The notes below the pieces were generated by a model. It ran no database searches. It was not told the origin of the DNA and saw only the letters and a list, made by a program, of their open reading frames with translations. Shown piece after piece: positions 34,576 through 43,240 of a DNA stretch of 64,000 bases. The DNA comes from Rhizophagus clarus (Eukaryota > Glomeromycota > Glomeromycetes > Glomerales > Glomeraceae): assembly GCA_015698045.1 (NCBI GenBank), contig BLAL01000012.1:2108001-2172000 (forward strand), read 5' to 3'. The translations under genes and the position numbers were made by a program. Numbering within the stretch: the first letter of the stretch is position 1; each line of letters begins with the position of its first letter.

Positions 34576-34755
34576 TCGAATAGGCACTGTATTTTTTTCC
34601 TGATTGCTGTCTAAATATTGTCTGATCTGTGATGAAACACTGTCTGAAACACTGTCTGAAATACTGTCTGAACACTTAACTGTTTTATAATGCTGTTTTA
34701 ACCTACAGGGATAACGGAATTCTTTACCACAATGCATGCATGTACGGTCTGCTAG
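34561..34755 (-). CDS. C2H2 zinc-finger tail reached by a second -1 frameshift after Pro
   Basis: The -1 frame entered at the heptamer AAAAAAC (34755-34761) continues LADRTCMHCGKEFRYPCR, then LKQHYKTVKC, and a Ser/Asp-repeat linker (SDSISDSVSDSVSS) to TGA at 34561-34563, 64 codons in all. The finger C-x2-C...L-x2-HY-x4-C is strikingly like the one at the N-terminus of the element's DNA polymerase. It would be the last part of a Gag-Pro-finger fusion, in the place where retroviruses have Pol. It is not in frame with any upstream ATG of its own. Confidence 0.6.
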   Translation of the reverse strand, partial: LADRTCMHCGKEFRYPCRLKQHYKTVKCSDSISDSVSDSVSSQIRQYLDSNQEKNTVPIRLFLA

Positions 34756-35816
34756 TTTTTTTTTACAGGTTCTGGCCCCTTCCCTACAGTGAAGACATTA
34801 CGCTGAGACTTGTAAACTGATAAGGGGATGGTAATAGTCTTTCCATTTTGGATTGTCTTAAATTCTCCCTTTACTAAGGGTTCCCATCCTGCCCGATGTT
34901 GCCATTTCATTCCAAGAATAAATAGTGATAACTCATTTCCATTATCATCATATTCTGTAGGGACGACAGAAAATTCATCTGAAATGGTATCTCTATTTTC
35001 CTTATCCTCTATAGTTACAGGAACACTATCAACCGTACCAAGAGAATGAGACTTACTTGCAACCCCATTAAGTCGATGAATCTTCTTTCTATTTATTTTT
35101 TGACCCAAATGAATAGCAACATTTTCTGAGAATATTGATGAATCTGATCCACTATCAATCATTGCATATGGTATAGTTATATCCCCTACCTTACATGAGA
35201 TGGTTGCAACCTCATCGGCATCTTTTATTTGGAGAAAATTTATCTCCAAGGGCTTTGGCCAATATATTTGGCTATTTTTTTTTTGAGCTGTAGCATAAGC
35301 CTTAATGGCATAATCTAGTTGAATGCTCTCTGGTTTAGCATAGCTAGAGGATGTAGCATTAATTTCCTTTATTTTAGTAGAATCTGCTATAACTATATCT
35401 TCATTTGGGCTGGGGGCATTTGGAACAGTTTCATTATTATTTTCTGGAACTTGTAAAAGAAGCTTCTGTTCGGTATTTGTGGCCTGTATTAGTGGAAATA
35501 AGACATCTTGAAATTTTTTTGTAACATTTTCCCATGCTAATTCCCTTCTTTTAACCGTATCATTTGGCATTTCTGTATTCAAGCAATGGTCTTTTATTTT
35601 GGAGAATATCATATTAATAAATTTTGAAATTTCTATAAGAATCTCTCTAGGACAATGAGGGACTAATGATGCTATTGAAGATTTTAAGGCTATTTGATAC
35701 ATTAAATCTGTAGCCATAGCTATATTGCTAGTACGAGACTTGGAAGTAGGGGACTTCTTGGTATTCTTTTTTATTGGTACTCCACTTTGCACCACTTTTT
35801 TTTTAAAGCATAGCAA
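34752..35816 (-). CDS. Pro: retropepsin-like aspartic protease of the Maverick-like element
   Basis: About 350 codons in the -1 frame relative to Gag, overlapping its end by 46 bp. It has no useful ATG of its own at the start, as expected for expression by frameshift. The first 150 residues are helical and polar. The protease core has the catalytic loop YAMIDSGSDSSIFS, a flap region, and the conserved FILGMKWQHRAG (the ILG motif of retropepsins). The frame is free of stops. It ends KGPEPVKKN with TAG directly after an A9 run. In retroviruses such a protease cleaves Gag; here the same role on Gag-Pro is inferred. Confidence 0.8.
   Translation of the reverse strand: MLCFKKKVVQSGVPIKKNTKKSPTSKSRTSNIAMATDLMYQIALKSSIASLVPHCPREILIEISKFINMIFSKIKDHCLNTEMPNDTVKRRELAWENVTKKFQDVLFPLIQATNTEQKLLLQVPENNNETVPNAPSPNEDIVIADSTKIKEINATSSSYAKPESIQLDYAIKAYATAQKKNSQIYWPKPLEINFLQIKDADEVATISCKVGDITIPYAMIDSGSDSSIFSENVAIHLGQKINRKKIHRLNGVASKSHSLGTVDSVPVTIEDKENRDTISDEFSVVPTEYDDNGNELSLFILGMKWQHRAGWEPLVKGEFKTIQNGKTITIPLSVYKSQRNVFTVGKGPEPVKKN
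34755..34761 (-). promoter_or_regulatory. Candidate -1 frameshift site Pro to zinc finger (AAAAAAC)
   Basis: In the Pro frame the codons read GTA AAA AAA AAC TAG, so the heptamer A AAA AAC is correctly phased and the stop follows at once. Slipping -1 continues CTA GCA GAC into the zinc-finger frame. A AAA AAC is one of the best established eukaryotic slippery heptamers (as in betaretroviral gag-pro). Confidence 0.65.
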
Positions 35817-37771
35817 TTTCGTGGTTTGTCATCATCATTAATATATTCATCATCCTCTTCGATTTCTTCTTCAGGATCTTCTTCAGAATCCTCTATATAT
35901 TCTTCTATGTATTCTTCTTCAGAGTCTTCAGGATCTTCTACCTCATCCTGGTATACATAATTAACCTTCTTAGTCCGCTTAAGTCTAGGACAATTAATTT
36001 TTGTATGACCAGCCTTTCCACATGCTGAACAATGTCGGGTTTGCTTTGCAGATGCTTTTGGCACTACCTTTCTAACAACTTTCTTTGTGTCATAGGCACT
36101 TCTGGGTGTAAAGGGACTCTTTCTAACATGAGCTGTTTGACCTCCTAATCTCTTTTTAAGTTCTTCATAAATAAAATTTTCTAATGTAGCGTCATCTGTT
36201 CCTATTCCTGTATATGCCAAATCTCTTGCTAGACGAATTTTAAAATCATCTTTTTGTGGTTGAGCTTTATAATTAACTGGAGCTATTGTATGAGCTTGTA
36301 TTCTTTTGCCTGCACTTTCATGCCATATATTACGCAAGTCTGTAAAAAATGCAATGACTGTAGCAGGATTAGCAATTCTAACTCTCATTTCTAAATCAGA
36401 AGGCAATTGATTAAATAGATAAGGTAAGGCATCAGCATCTGGCATTGCTTGTACTAGTGGTTTGATTCGTTTTTTATAACTATCTGGAGTATCTGTCTCT
36501 AAAAACTTTTCATTAACAAGAGCAAATATAGCACTTCGGTTAGTCCCTACCATAACTTCTCTATATTTTTCACGCAACCAGTTTAAGAAGAGAGGTTCAG
36601 TATTAATAGCTGGATTACCTGCTGCATAAAGATCATTGGCAGGAACAGGTGCAAACCTACCTGTCATTTTATTTATCATAACTTGACATCTTGCAGCGGC
36701 ATTAAAGGCAGCAATGGTTAAGGGACATGCCATCTCATTTATATTTCTAAGCTTTTGATAATATACGTCTGGTGGTTCCTGCCCATCATAATTGGGTAAT
36801 TGCGCAAGTAATGGTGCTAATGTATGCATGACATCTTGTATTGTAGCCATGTTTCCTGGAGGATTGTTTTGTAAATTCAAAATAATTTGTCGTGAATTTA
36901 ATTCCCTACCCTTCCATTTTTGGTATCTATTAAATACAAATGCCTGATTGAATTCTGCTAATTCTGCCTCTGCTTTGCGTCTCTGATTTATTCGCTGAAG
37001 AATAGCTTTTTCTCCTATTAATACATTTATTCAATTTTGCTTTCTTAAGGCTATCCTTTGTCCATTAGTTTGCCTATCCTGTGCTATTTGCCACCAACGT
37101 TGACGTTCATTTACCTCATTATTATATGCTAAAGTTAACATCTGTTCACCTCGTCTTGATTGAAGTACTTCATTTCTAAGATTTGTTGTTTCATTCCTAA
37201 GGGCATTGATTCGCTCATTAGCTATACGGTATAAACCTTGCATATTAATAGCATCTTGAGCATTTCTTTGCATAAGTTCACGTGCTATTGTTATTGAGAT
37301 TCGTATACCATCTAGTGTATTTTTGGGGTTGAATGATGTATCCCCATCAATATATGCTTCCACCTGATCTAGCGCTCTAGCAATATTTATTAAAATATCA
37401 GGTATTGCCATATTTTTTTGTTCTTCTTCAGAATGATTATTATTAGATTTAGATAATTCTTGTATACAAGATTTAAGTTTATCTATTCTATCTTCTAGCT
37501 GAATGATTCGTCTGTCTTGGACTATTAATGCCTCCTCTTTTAGTTCCAGATGATCCTGACACTTTTTAAGCTCACCTTGAATAACCTTACATTTATCCTT
37601 TAGGTGATTAACTTCTTCATTACAGGATTGAAGGTTCTTTTCAAGATGGGAAATATATCGCTCACAGGCTTTAATTTCCTCTTTAAGTTTGTGGATTTTC
37701 TTTTGTACTAACTTTATCCCTAGATCAAAATTGCTGTTTAACTGATCAAGATATGCCGGCTCAACTCCCAT
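35771..37771 (-). CDS. Gag-like protein with coiled coil and CCHC zinc knuckle, one internal TGA
   Basis: ATG at 37771 is preceded in frame by TAG, so the start is secure. The single frame runs 666 codons to TAA at 35771, broken only by TGA at 37031-37033. Order: coiled coil (residues about 15-115, LKEEIKACERYISHLEKNL), a helical region, then after the TGA a Gag capsid-like helical region (LAQLPNYDGQEPPDVYYQ, FLNWLREKYREVMVG, ADALPYLFNQLPSDLEMRV). A basic linker follows, then a zinc knuckle CSACGKAGHTKINC (exact C-x2-C-x4-H-x4-C) and a very acidic C-terminus. It overlaps integrase head-to-head by 19 bp. A particle-forming role is inferred from the family. Confidence 0.8.
35801..35807 (-). promoter_or_regulatory. 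Candidate -1 frameshift site Gag to Pro (TTTAAAA)
   Basis: In the Gag frame the codons are GCT TTA AAA AAA AAG TGG, so T TTA AAA is a perfect, correctly phased X-XXY-YYZ heptamer inside the Gag/Pro overlap. Slipping -1 continues AAA AAA GTG GTG CAA in the Pro frame. A modest hairpin (GGTGC with GTACC) could form about 8 nt downstream. Confidence 0.7.
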
Positions 37772-38865
37772 TATTACCTATTATTCCTATAGATTCTGGT
37801 AAGGCTCGAAATCTTGATATTTCTATTGCTTTGAAAAAGATTTATTATCAGCCTATTGGTTATCATCGAAATGCTAAAAAATTGTTTGAAGCTTCTATTA
37901 AGGCTGGATATGATTTTACTATTGATGAAGTGAAGGACTGGCTTGAGAGACAGGCTGTACACCAAATACATATGCCACGTCCTAGATATATTCCTTGTGC
38001 AAGTTTTACCTCTATTACTACGCCCAATGAAGTCCATCAGGCAGATGTTCTTTATATGCCTTATGATAAAGTAGGACGAATTACTTATCTTTTTTGTCTT
38101 AATGTAGTGGACGTTGCTTCTAGATATAAAGCATCTATTCCTATTGGTGCATATAGTGTCAAGGATAGAGAGGGAATCTTAACTTCAAAGACTATTGCTC
38201 GAGCACTTGAGAAAATTTATGATGATCCTGAAATTCCTCTTGTCTGGCCAAAATTATTAATCACTGATAGGGGCTCTGAATTTAAGGGAGAATGTGAGGT
38301 TCTTATGATGGAACATAATGTAAAAATTCAGAAGGCCAAATCTAAACGTACTATGGGTATTGTTGAAAGATATAATCGTACCTTGGTTGAAAAACTATTT
38401 CCTTCCCAGGATGCTTCTGATCTCTTGTCTTTGCATTTAAATGATCGTTCTAGGGTTTGGATTAAGAATTTACCTTTAATTGTTGAGGACATTAATAATT
38501 CTATCACATGTCAGATTGGTATTTCTCCTGTTGAAGCTATTGAGAAAGAAGAGGTCATTGCTAAGCCTTCTTATTCCCGTGATGGTCCATTAGGTTTTGA
38601 TGAAAAGAAGCTTTCTAGTGATGTTCTTATTCGTTATTTATTTTATCCTGGTGATTTGGAAGGTGGAAGACGTCGTGCTGGTGATTTAAATTGGTCTCCT
38701 CATATTTATCATATTCTTGAATCTATGGTGCAAAAAAATCAGCCAGTATTATATTGGCTGGAAGATGATGATGGTAATGGCCCACAAAGATCTTTTGTTC
38801 GAGAAGAATTGATGGTTATTCCCTTTGATACGGAATTACCTCCTCAGTGGATTCTTACAAAATAA
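37753..38865 (+). CDS. Retroviral-type (Maverick) integrase, intact
   Basis: 370 codons from ATG 37753 with no stops. The DDE core is clear: first Asp in NEVHQADVLYMP, second in LLITDRGSEFKGE, Glu in TMGIVERYNRTL, with 32 residues between the last two instead of the usual 35. No HHCC finger is present at the N-terminus. The C-terminus has an SH3-like tail (VLYWLEDDDGNGPQRSFVRE), as in integrases of large DNA transposons. The enzyme would insert the element by acting on its TIR ends. The coding start overlaps the Gag start on the other strand by 19 bp. Confidence 0.9.
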   Translation: MPAQLPLLPIIPIDSGKARNLDISIALKKIYYQPIGYHRNAKKLFEASIKAGYDFTIDEVKDWLERQAVHQIHMPRPRYIPCASFTSITTPNEVHQADVLYMPYDKVGRITYLFCLNVVDVASRYKASIPIGAYSVKDREGILTSKTIARALEKIYDDPEIPLVWPKLLITDRGSEFKGECEVLMMEHNVKIQKAKSKRTMGIVERYNRTLVEKLFPSQDASDLLSLHLNDRSRVWIKNLPLIVEDINNSITCQIGISPVEAIEKEEVIAKPSYSRDGPLGFDEKKLSSDVLIRYLFYPGDLEGGRRRAGDLNWSPHIYHILESMVQKNQPVLYWLEDDDGNGPQRSFVREELMVIPFDTELPPQWILTK

Positions 38866-38869
38866 ATTT

Positions 38870-39253
38870 CTAAAGTGATGATAAGAAGTCTTCTGTCTCT
38901 TCATTAACTTTGTCTTCTGTAACAAAATAATCTTTAGCTAATTTATAGTATAGCTTGTATAATTCTATAATTGAATTAAGAATCTTTGGATCTTGTCCAT
39001 ACAATGATTTATAATCATCCATGATTTTATCATATTTATCTTTATTGGGAAATATCGTCATGGCTAATTTTAATACATATTCTTGTGGTTCCTCTACCTG
39101 ACGTAATTTTTTGATCCTTTCTTTATATGATTGCATGAATTTACCTTCCTTTGGCCTTCTATAATAGATGCCAGCTTTGACTACATTTATTAATGCTTGT
39201 TCGATTTCCTGATATGTGGGCTTGGTATCAGCTAATTGATTTTATGTACTCAT
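38870..39253 (-). CDS. Small helical protein, 127 codons, stop at codon 4
   Basis: An ATG at 39253 opens MST, then a TAA (CAA to TAA would explain it), and then continues without a break (QLADTKPTYQEIEQALIN, KAGIYYRRPKEGKFMQSY, KIMDDYKSLYGQDPKIL) to 38870, 5 bp from the end of integrase. A later ATG at 39136 would give 88 residues. The protein is lysine-rich and helical with no known motif. It lies tail-to-tail with integrase. Confidence 0.55.
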
Positions 39254-39327
39254 TGTATGATTAGTATATGTTTTACTATATTGTGTAAAGTTTTTTTCAA
39301 TTAAAATTATTTATTCATCTAGAAGAA

Positions 39328-39615
39328 ATGAAGGCAAAATTTGTTTGTTATCATCTTAAAAATACTGGTGAAATTTGTGGTAATGGTTGTGATAAACCTG
39401 AAGGATGCCATTTACATTTTAAAGCTAAGTTGCGCTGACCATGCAGAGCATGTGGCAAACCTACTAAGATAGATAAGCCTCTAGGGATTGATAATGACCT
39501 ATGTAGCTATTGTAATAAGAGCCTTTATCAGATTCGTCATGTGAATATTCTTCGGGACAAAGCCCTGATGTTTGATCAAAATAGCAAAGTGGTTAGTCCT
39601 TTTCTTGTCCCATGA
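39328..39615 (+). CDS. Cys/His-rich zinc-finger-like protein running into the right TIR, one internal TGA
   Basis: From ATG 39328 the frame reads MKAKFVCYHLKNTGEICG, then GCDKPEGCHLHFKAKLR, meets a TGA (CGA to TGA would explain it), and continues PCRACGKPTKIDKPLG and DLCSYCNKSLYQIRHVN to TGA at 39613-39615. Two metal sites are likely: a CCCH-like one and a CxxC...CxxC ribbon. The last 32 codons lie within the right TIR, so that coding part is duplicated, inverted, in the left TIR without the start of the gene. Confidence 0.55.
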
Positions 39616-40654
39616 TTGCTGGAGATCCTCGATTGAGAATGAAGGTTAGACTTATAGGTTAGTCTTATTTTTTTCTCCTCGAAGGTAGCCTTATAGGTTA
39701 GTCTTTTAGGTTAGACTTAGAGGTTAGACTTATTTTTTCTCTCGAAGGTGGCCTTATAGGTTAGTCTTTTAGGTTAGACTTAGAGGTTAGTTTTATTTTT
39801 TTCACTTCGATGGTAGCCTTATAGGTTAGTCTTTTAGGTTAGACTTCTAAGTTAGACTTTGAGGTTAGACTTTTTGTCCTTATGTTTGTGTGAATGGATC
39901 GGCTTTAGAATGGTTTCTAACCTATCATTAATTTATTGTTATACTAGTTTATGCTCAATACTTTTTTTATCATGATTTTTTATACGGAAATTTTCTCCCA
40001 GAAGTGGGTTAGACTTCTGGGTTAAACTTAGAGGTTAGACTTTTTGTCCTTATGTTTATGTAAATAAATCGGTTTTAGAATTATTTCTAATATATTAATA
40101 AAATTTTGATATACTAGAATATGCTTAATTCTTTTTTTTATCAAGAATTTGCTATACGTACTCAATAAATCTAACCTCTTTGAGGTTAGACTTATTTCGT
40201 TTTGTTTACGGGTATTAATCAGTTTTAGAATTCATTCTAGGATAACATTAAATCTGGTATGCTTAATTAGCTTGAAGGACTGTCAGATACGCATGCTTGG
40301 ACACTTTGGTCCTTGATACTCCTCTGACTTTTTGGTGGCAAGCTGAATGGCATACTTTTTTGTTATCTTATTTGGATTTAAAATCAGACCAGCTTGTTAA
40401 CAATGATGGTTTTCTTCTTTTGCTTGTAAACAAGAAATTTAGGCAAGATGGGTATGTTAACAGGATTTGAGCCCAGCTTGATTTTAAGTCTGAATTCTAT
40501 ATTAGTTTTCGATATGTTTCTTACTGGGCAAATATGGGTTTGGTTCCTAAAATAGATTACTTAAATTTCTATATCGGGAATTAAGCTGGAAGGGGCTTAC
40601 TCCTTTTATAGCTATATGGTAATTTTGTCCCAGAACCCCCAGATTTGCCCTACT
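39519..40654 (-). repeat. Right terminal inverted repeat of the Maverick-like element
   Basis: About 1136 bp, the inverse of 25858-26994, ending CCCAGAACCCCCAGATTTGC and CCTACT. It has the same internal array in opposite orientation (AGGTTAGTCTTTTAGGTTAG units). Its innermost 97 bp are part of the 39328-39615 ORF. Confidence 0.9.
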
Positions 40655-40667
40655 TTCAGATGGATAA

Positions 40668-40904
40668 TCAACTACTGTAAAACCCTTTCCTGCTACCCAA
40701 ATAATATATTTTGAATAAATATATCTTTTCAGGATAATAGGCTCCTAGAAGTAAGATATCATTTTTATTATTAGACAAATATTGAAAGTATATATGATTA
40801 TTGTAAGCAAGCTCAAAATCAAGGTCCGCTAAACCAGAGAAGAGCCAAGTTGCATCATTTATTGTTTTAGGGCCAAGCCCAGAATTTTTTTGTGCAAGTA
40901 ACAT
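40668..40904 (-). CDS. Short ORF abutting the Maverick-like element
   Basis: From ATG 40904 the minus strand codes for 78 residues with normal composition (KNSGLGPKTINDATWLFSGL, ADLDFELAYNNHIYFQYL, GAYYPEKIYLFKIYYLGS) to TGA at 40668, only 14 bp outside the right TIR. The frame is also open upstream into a hydrophobic stretch that could be a signal peptide or a further exon. No family recognised. The element may have landed just behind this gene. Confidence 0.35.
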   Translation of the reverse strand: MLLAQKNSGLGPKTINDATWLFSGLADLDFELAYNNHIYFQYLSNNKNDILLLGAYYPEKIYLFKIYYLGSRKGFYSS

Positions 40905-41329
40905 GGGTAGTATATGCAAGAAAACAGTATAAAATAACAGAGAAACTTGCAAAGTTCAAAATAAAAAATGTAATATATATAACTCAAAAACAAAATAAAA
41001 AAGTATAAACCATTCTAGATTACTAATATGAACATGCAATAAATATATCAAATAATACTCCAAAGTAATCAATACAAAGATATTCTCAAGTAATAACTAT
41101 ACAGAAACACAGCTTAGAAGCTAAAAACAAGCGAAAAAATGGTGACCCAAATGCGCAAAATTATATATAGAAAAGAGAGAATAAGTTTGGCTCATCTAGG
41201 TCACCAGGTGATAGGCAGGAAAGAGGTTAAGAAGGTAGAAAGGTTCAGGAGAATACACGAAAAAGCAATATAGCATCGGCATCAAAAATAGGGGCTGGTT
41301 AAAAGGTGGGATTGCAAGAATAGTACAAT

Positions 41330-41960
41330 ATCAGTACTTCGTGCCTCACTGATAATCAAAAAGTGAGTGAATAGATTGTGAAACATCTTTGGCAAATAGA
41401 TGGAATGCAAATTCAGCATTTCGTGCCTTATCCTCAGTAATCAAAAAGCATAAAACATATGAAATTATAGTGACCCAAATGAACAGAATAATAATTATAC
41501 GCATCTGGATCACCAATCCAGTATATCATGTTTCATTTTCAGCGGGATTGTGCACCTGAGACACCAATTCAGCACTTCGTGCCTTATTCTCAGCAATAAA
41601 ACAGGCTAAAAAAAGCAGGATTGCAAGTTTGGCACTTCATGCCTCACCTCGGCAACCAAATAAATGTGAGAATGCAAATTCAGTACTTTATATTTAGCCA
41701 TCACCTAATATATTTTTTTGCTAATAAAAAAGGTGCAGAACACCACCAACAAACACTTAACTCTTTGACTATAAAAAGATCACAGAACCCATAAACAGAA
41801 AGATAATAACTTAGTTGTAAAAAGGCCACAGAACATTGAAAATAAACAGATAGCAACTTAGCCATAAAAAAACTGCAGAACAATAAAAACAATAACTAGG
41901 TAACATTATACTCATGACTAGGTAACATTATACTCATGACTAGATAACATTATAACGCAA
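41330..41960. repeat. Degenerate repeats and a 22-bp tandem
   Basis: About 41330-41690 holds four diverged units containing TTCAGCACTTCGTGCCT and CAGTAATCAAAAA. At about 41896-41955 TAACATTATACTCATGACTAG is repeated nearly three times. Confidence 0.55.
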
Positions 41961-43240
41961 CTGAATAATACTCTTATAAGAGTGTTATCCAGTTTTTTTA
42001 TCATTTTTTAATATTTTTGTTATTAAAAATGATTAAGAAAAATCATTTTTTTATTATTTTTATTATAAAAACGATTGAGAAAATTGTTTTTTAAATATTT
42101 TTATTATTAAAAAACGATTAGGGGAGTTACACATATTATGTAATATTCATTTTGTTATAAACCCTTACCCACTCCCTCCCCTGTTAGATTTAATAACCAA
42201 TCAGATTATAGTATTTATAAATTATATAATTAATATAAGTGTAATGTAAGATTTTAACTATCCCTCTCCCCCCCTTTGATAATTATGTAATATGTGTAAA
42301 TTTCCTTAAGAAAAATCATTTTTTTTTTTAATATTTTTATTAAAAACGATTAAGAAAAATTATTTTTTAATATTTTTGTTATTAAAAACAATTAACAGTT
42401 AAGAAAAATCATTTTTTTTTAATATTTTTATTAAAAATGATTAAGAAAAATCTTTTTTTTTGATATTTTTATTAAAAATGATTAAGAACATCGTTATGAA
42501 AGATTAAAAAAAAATGCCATAACCATCATTACTGGCATTTTTTCATATATAAAATTACCAAAACTTAATAATTAAACGTATCAGTTTTTTTATATATATA
42601 TAAGATTCAGGTCAGATTGGGTATCCAAACTGACCTAAGTATCACAGATCAGACCAACAATCCTACGAGTTTACGACCTGTTCAGAGCTCTAAAACTAAT
42701 AGTTCTGATGCATTTACATCTAAAAATAAAAAATACCAGAACTACATAATTTTGGCATTTTTTTTTAATATTTGTTTGACCTAAATATATGTTAGATCAA
42801 CACTCGTATCAGATAGCCAACTAATACTGACCTGACCTGTGTTCAGATTATGAATTTGATGACCTGATTCATATATTTTATTTTTTTGTAAAAAAAATTC
42901 TGGATTGATCTGGAATCTGACAGATGAATCTGGATTGATCTAAATTAGATCACGGATCATAAAATCTCATCTGGATTGCATCTCTAATATAAGATACAAA
43001 AAACTGCCTTTTATATATTAAAAGCCAAAAAAAAATATCAGACTGACTGTACTGGTATTTTTATTCATTAAAATGCAAAAAAATGTCAAAACTAACATTA
43101 ACAGTTTCAGTATTTTTATATATAAAATGTAAAGAAAAAAAATGCTAAAACTGACAGATCTGGCATTTTTATTTGTAAAATGCAAAAAAAATGCTAAAAC
43201 TGACTGTTCTGACATTTTTATTCACAAAAAAAGCACATTT
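41961..43240. repeat. Degenerate satellites of AT-rich units
   Basis: About 42000-42490 holds many copies of a roughly 45-bp unit around ATTAAGAAAAATCATTTTTTT. About 42600-42960 is rich in AGATCAG/CTGACCTGA inverted motifs. About 43015-43235 holds a 60-65 bp tandem with AAAATGC, CTAAAACTGAC and GGCATTTTTAT. No gene. The short ORFs here are repeat artefacts. Confidence 0.5.

Larger units (their letters stand above)
25858..40654. mobile_element. Maverick/Polinton-like element with Gag-Pro cassette
   Basis: A 14.8-kb element bounded by about 1.14-kb TIRs that begin AGTAGGGCAAATCTGGGGGT. The genes are, in order: family-B DNA polymerase (+), small ORF (+), F-box/LRR (+), small ORF (+), small ORF (-), coiled-coil protein (+), Gag-Pro-zinc finger (-), integrase (+), small ORF (-), Cys-rich ORF (+). 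A DNA polymerase and a retroviral-type integrase between long TIRs define Mavericks/Polintons. A jelly-roll capsid, FtsK-like ATPase and adenovirus-type protease were not recognised. A retrovirus-like Gag-Pro without reverse transcriptase is present instead. No clear target duplication is visible (CATTTT on the left, TTCAGA on the right). Confidence 0.85.

Noticed and set aside
25852-40660. Target-site duplication of the Maverick-like element
   Set aside because: The 6 bp on the left (CATTTT) and right (TTCAGA) do not match, and shifting the boundary by a few bases did not help.
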